In this document: piece by piece, positions 63,371-64,000 of the stretch
How the letters are laid out: each line of letters opens with the position of its first letter
Position numbering within the stretch: position 1 is the stretch's first letter
Assembly: GCF_004193775.1 (NCBI RefSeq)
Contig: NC_041011.1
Location: forward strand, 9,761,656-9,825,655
Direction: 5' to 3'
Length of the DNA stretch: 64,000 nucleotides
Origin: Glycine soja
Lineage: Eukaryota > Streptophyta > Magnoliopsida > Fabales > Fabaceae
Position numbers and translations under genes: made by a program
Notes under the pieces: model-generated
What the model saw: the letters and a program-made list of their open reading frames with translations, nothing else
Told to the model about the DNA's origin: nothing
Databases searched by the model: none

Positions 63371-63592
63371 TATGACTTGAAAAGTCACTCTAAAGCCACC
63401 CAAAAATATGACTTGAAAAGTCACTCTAACAGCCAACCGAAAATATGACTTGAAAAGTCACTCTAATAGCCAACCGAAAAGTATGACTTGAAAAGTCACT
63501 ATTATAGCCAACCGAAAATATGACTTAAAAAGTCGCTCTTATAGCCAACCGAAATTATGACTTAAAATGTCACTCTTATAGCCAACCAAAAA
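63371..63592 (+). repeat. Six 36-38-bp tandem repeats in a copia LTR
   Basis: Units start at 63,371, 63,407, 63,444, 63,482, 63,519 and 63,556. Each has TATGACTTGAAAAGTCACTC, itself a near-palindrome, then GCCAACCGAAAA. CCAACC resembles MYB/AC-type boxes. Upstream tandem boxes of this kind in the Tnt1 and Tto1 LTRs drive stress-induced expression, so an enhancer role is inferred. Confidence 0.9.
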
Positions 63593-63851
63593 TTTTTAGA
63601 GCGACAGAAAGAAAGAAGGAGAAGTTTGCCGGAAATGCATCGGCTGAAATATGAGAGGGAGAAAGAAAAGTTGAGGAAATGATTCTCAACTGGGGCAAAG
63701 AAAAATGAAAAAAGGAGCTCTCTATATATAGGGAGTGAAACACTATTCAAGAGTTTATTCTGAGCGATGTGGGACTTGAAGCCCTTTTTTTCTTCTTTTT
63801 TTTTCTTTCTTTTTTTTCAAACTTTCATCCACATTCTCCTTTGTTCTAACA
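63593..63851 (+). repeat. 3-prime part of the 5-prime LTR of a plus-strand copia element
   Basis: A TATATATA box lies at 63,723-63,730 and the LTR ends TTCTAACA at 63,851, the same end as the other copia family. The leader between LTR and gag is only about 25 bp and starts ATCTTAAGACA, not the usual initiator-Met primer site. The LTR start is not resolved (between about 63,200 and 63,371). On the minus strand the same segment carries a snRNA-type upstream element (see findings). Confidence 0.65.
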
Positions 63852-63876
63852 ATCTTAAGACAATTTCGGCTCTGCT

Positions 63877-64000
63877 ATGGCTACCATAGATATTACTGGC
63901 TGAAAAACAATGACCTCAACAAACCTTTTAGGTTTGAAGGGTATCATTTCAAACGTTGGCAACAAAAGATGATGTTTTCTTTAACTATGAGAAAAGTTGC
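63877..64000 (+). pseudogene. Start of a copia gag gene, cut by the window edge
   Basis: ATG at 63,877 gives MATIDITG and a TGA (63,901-63,903). One base over, the frame reads LNKPFRFEGYHFKRWQQK and MMFSLTMRKVA, the conserved N-terminus of plant copia gag (UBN2-type). A one-base deletion near 63,900 thus breaks the start. The element continues to the right out of the window. Confidence 0.8.

Noticed and set aside
63371..63592. CRISPR-like regularly spaced repeats
   Set aside because: Units are directly tandem with no unique spacers, and the DNA is a plant LTR.
63690..63776. A U1, U2, U4 or U5 snRNA gene downstream of the USE/TATA pair
   Set aside because: The downstream sequence does not match the 5-prime ends of these RNAs as I know them.

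Overview
The window is nuclear DNA from a flowering plant, most likely a phaseoloid legume close to soybean. Evidence: spliced genes with GT..AG introns, AT-rich intergenic DNA, a BELL homeodomain gene, a GID2-like F-box pseudogene and a dense load of plant transposons (MULE, CACTA, hAT-like, Ty1-copia, MITEs). The species call is inference. No bacterial, organellar or CRISPR features were seen.

Left edge (1-1,299): the 5-prime end of a minus-strand NC/LRAT-domain gene, with two small coding exons, its leader and its upstream DNA. Immediately upstream sits a complete 10,305-bp MULE (1,309-11,613), bounded by a perfect 9-bp target duplication (GCCAACTTG) and matching terminal inverted repeats. 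It carries three broken genes: a plant-mobile-domain (MAIN-like) gene on the plus strand, a PB1-like accessory ORF on the minus strand, and a five-exon transposase ending in an OTU-type protease domain on the minus strand. Four tandem 190-bp repeats lie between the plus- and minus-strand genes. Most lesions are nonsense codons that C-to-T change would explain.

11.7-32.7 kb: a degraded MULE-like element split by a 2.4-kb LTR-like insertion, a copia reverse transcriptase remnant, an inverted-repeat MITE, a hAT-like element, and a GC-richer island (22.44-22.96 kb) full of TCP-type and G-box motifs. No intact gene was found here.

32.7-38.2 kb: a CACTA-like element with 25-bp terminal inverted repeats. 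It holds exon fragments of at least three unrelated host genes, all on the minus strand with recognisable splice sites: importin alpha (IBB exon), an FHA-AAA ATPase (two exons) and an ARF5/MONOPTEROS-like gene (two exons). This is transposon capture of gene pieces.

44.4-49.1 kb: the only complete, intact-looking gene, a BEL1-like homeodomain (BLH1-type) transcription factor. It has four coding exons (661 codons) and a leader intron.

49.6-64 kb: another degraded MULE-like element, a GID2-like F-box pseudogene, a 793-bp foldback element with near-identical arms, a deleted copia element (57,386-61,095) with both LTRs and a perfect TTTTA duplication, the C-terminal part of a second MULE transposase type, and the 5-prime LTR and gag start of a plus-strand copia element running off the right edge. 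The LTR carries six 37-bp repeats.

Overall the window is one working transcription factor gene and the 5-prime end of another gene, set in nested transposons. The most unusual objects are the three-gene MULE and the exon-collecting CACTA element.
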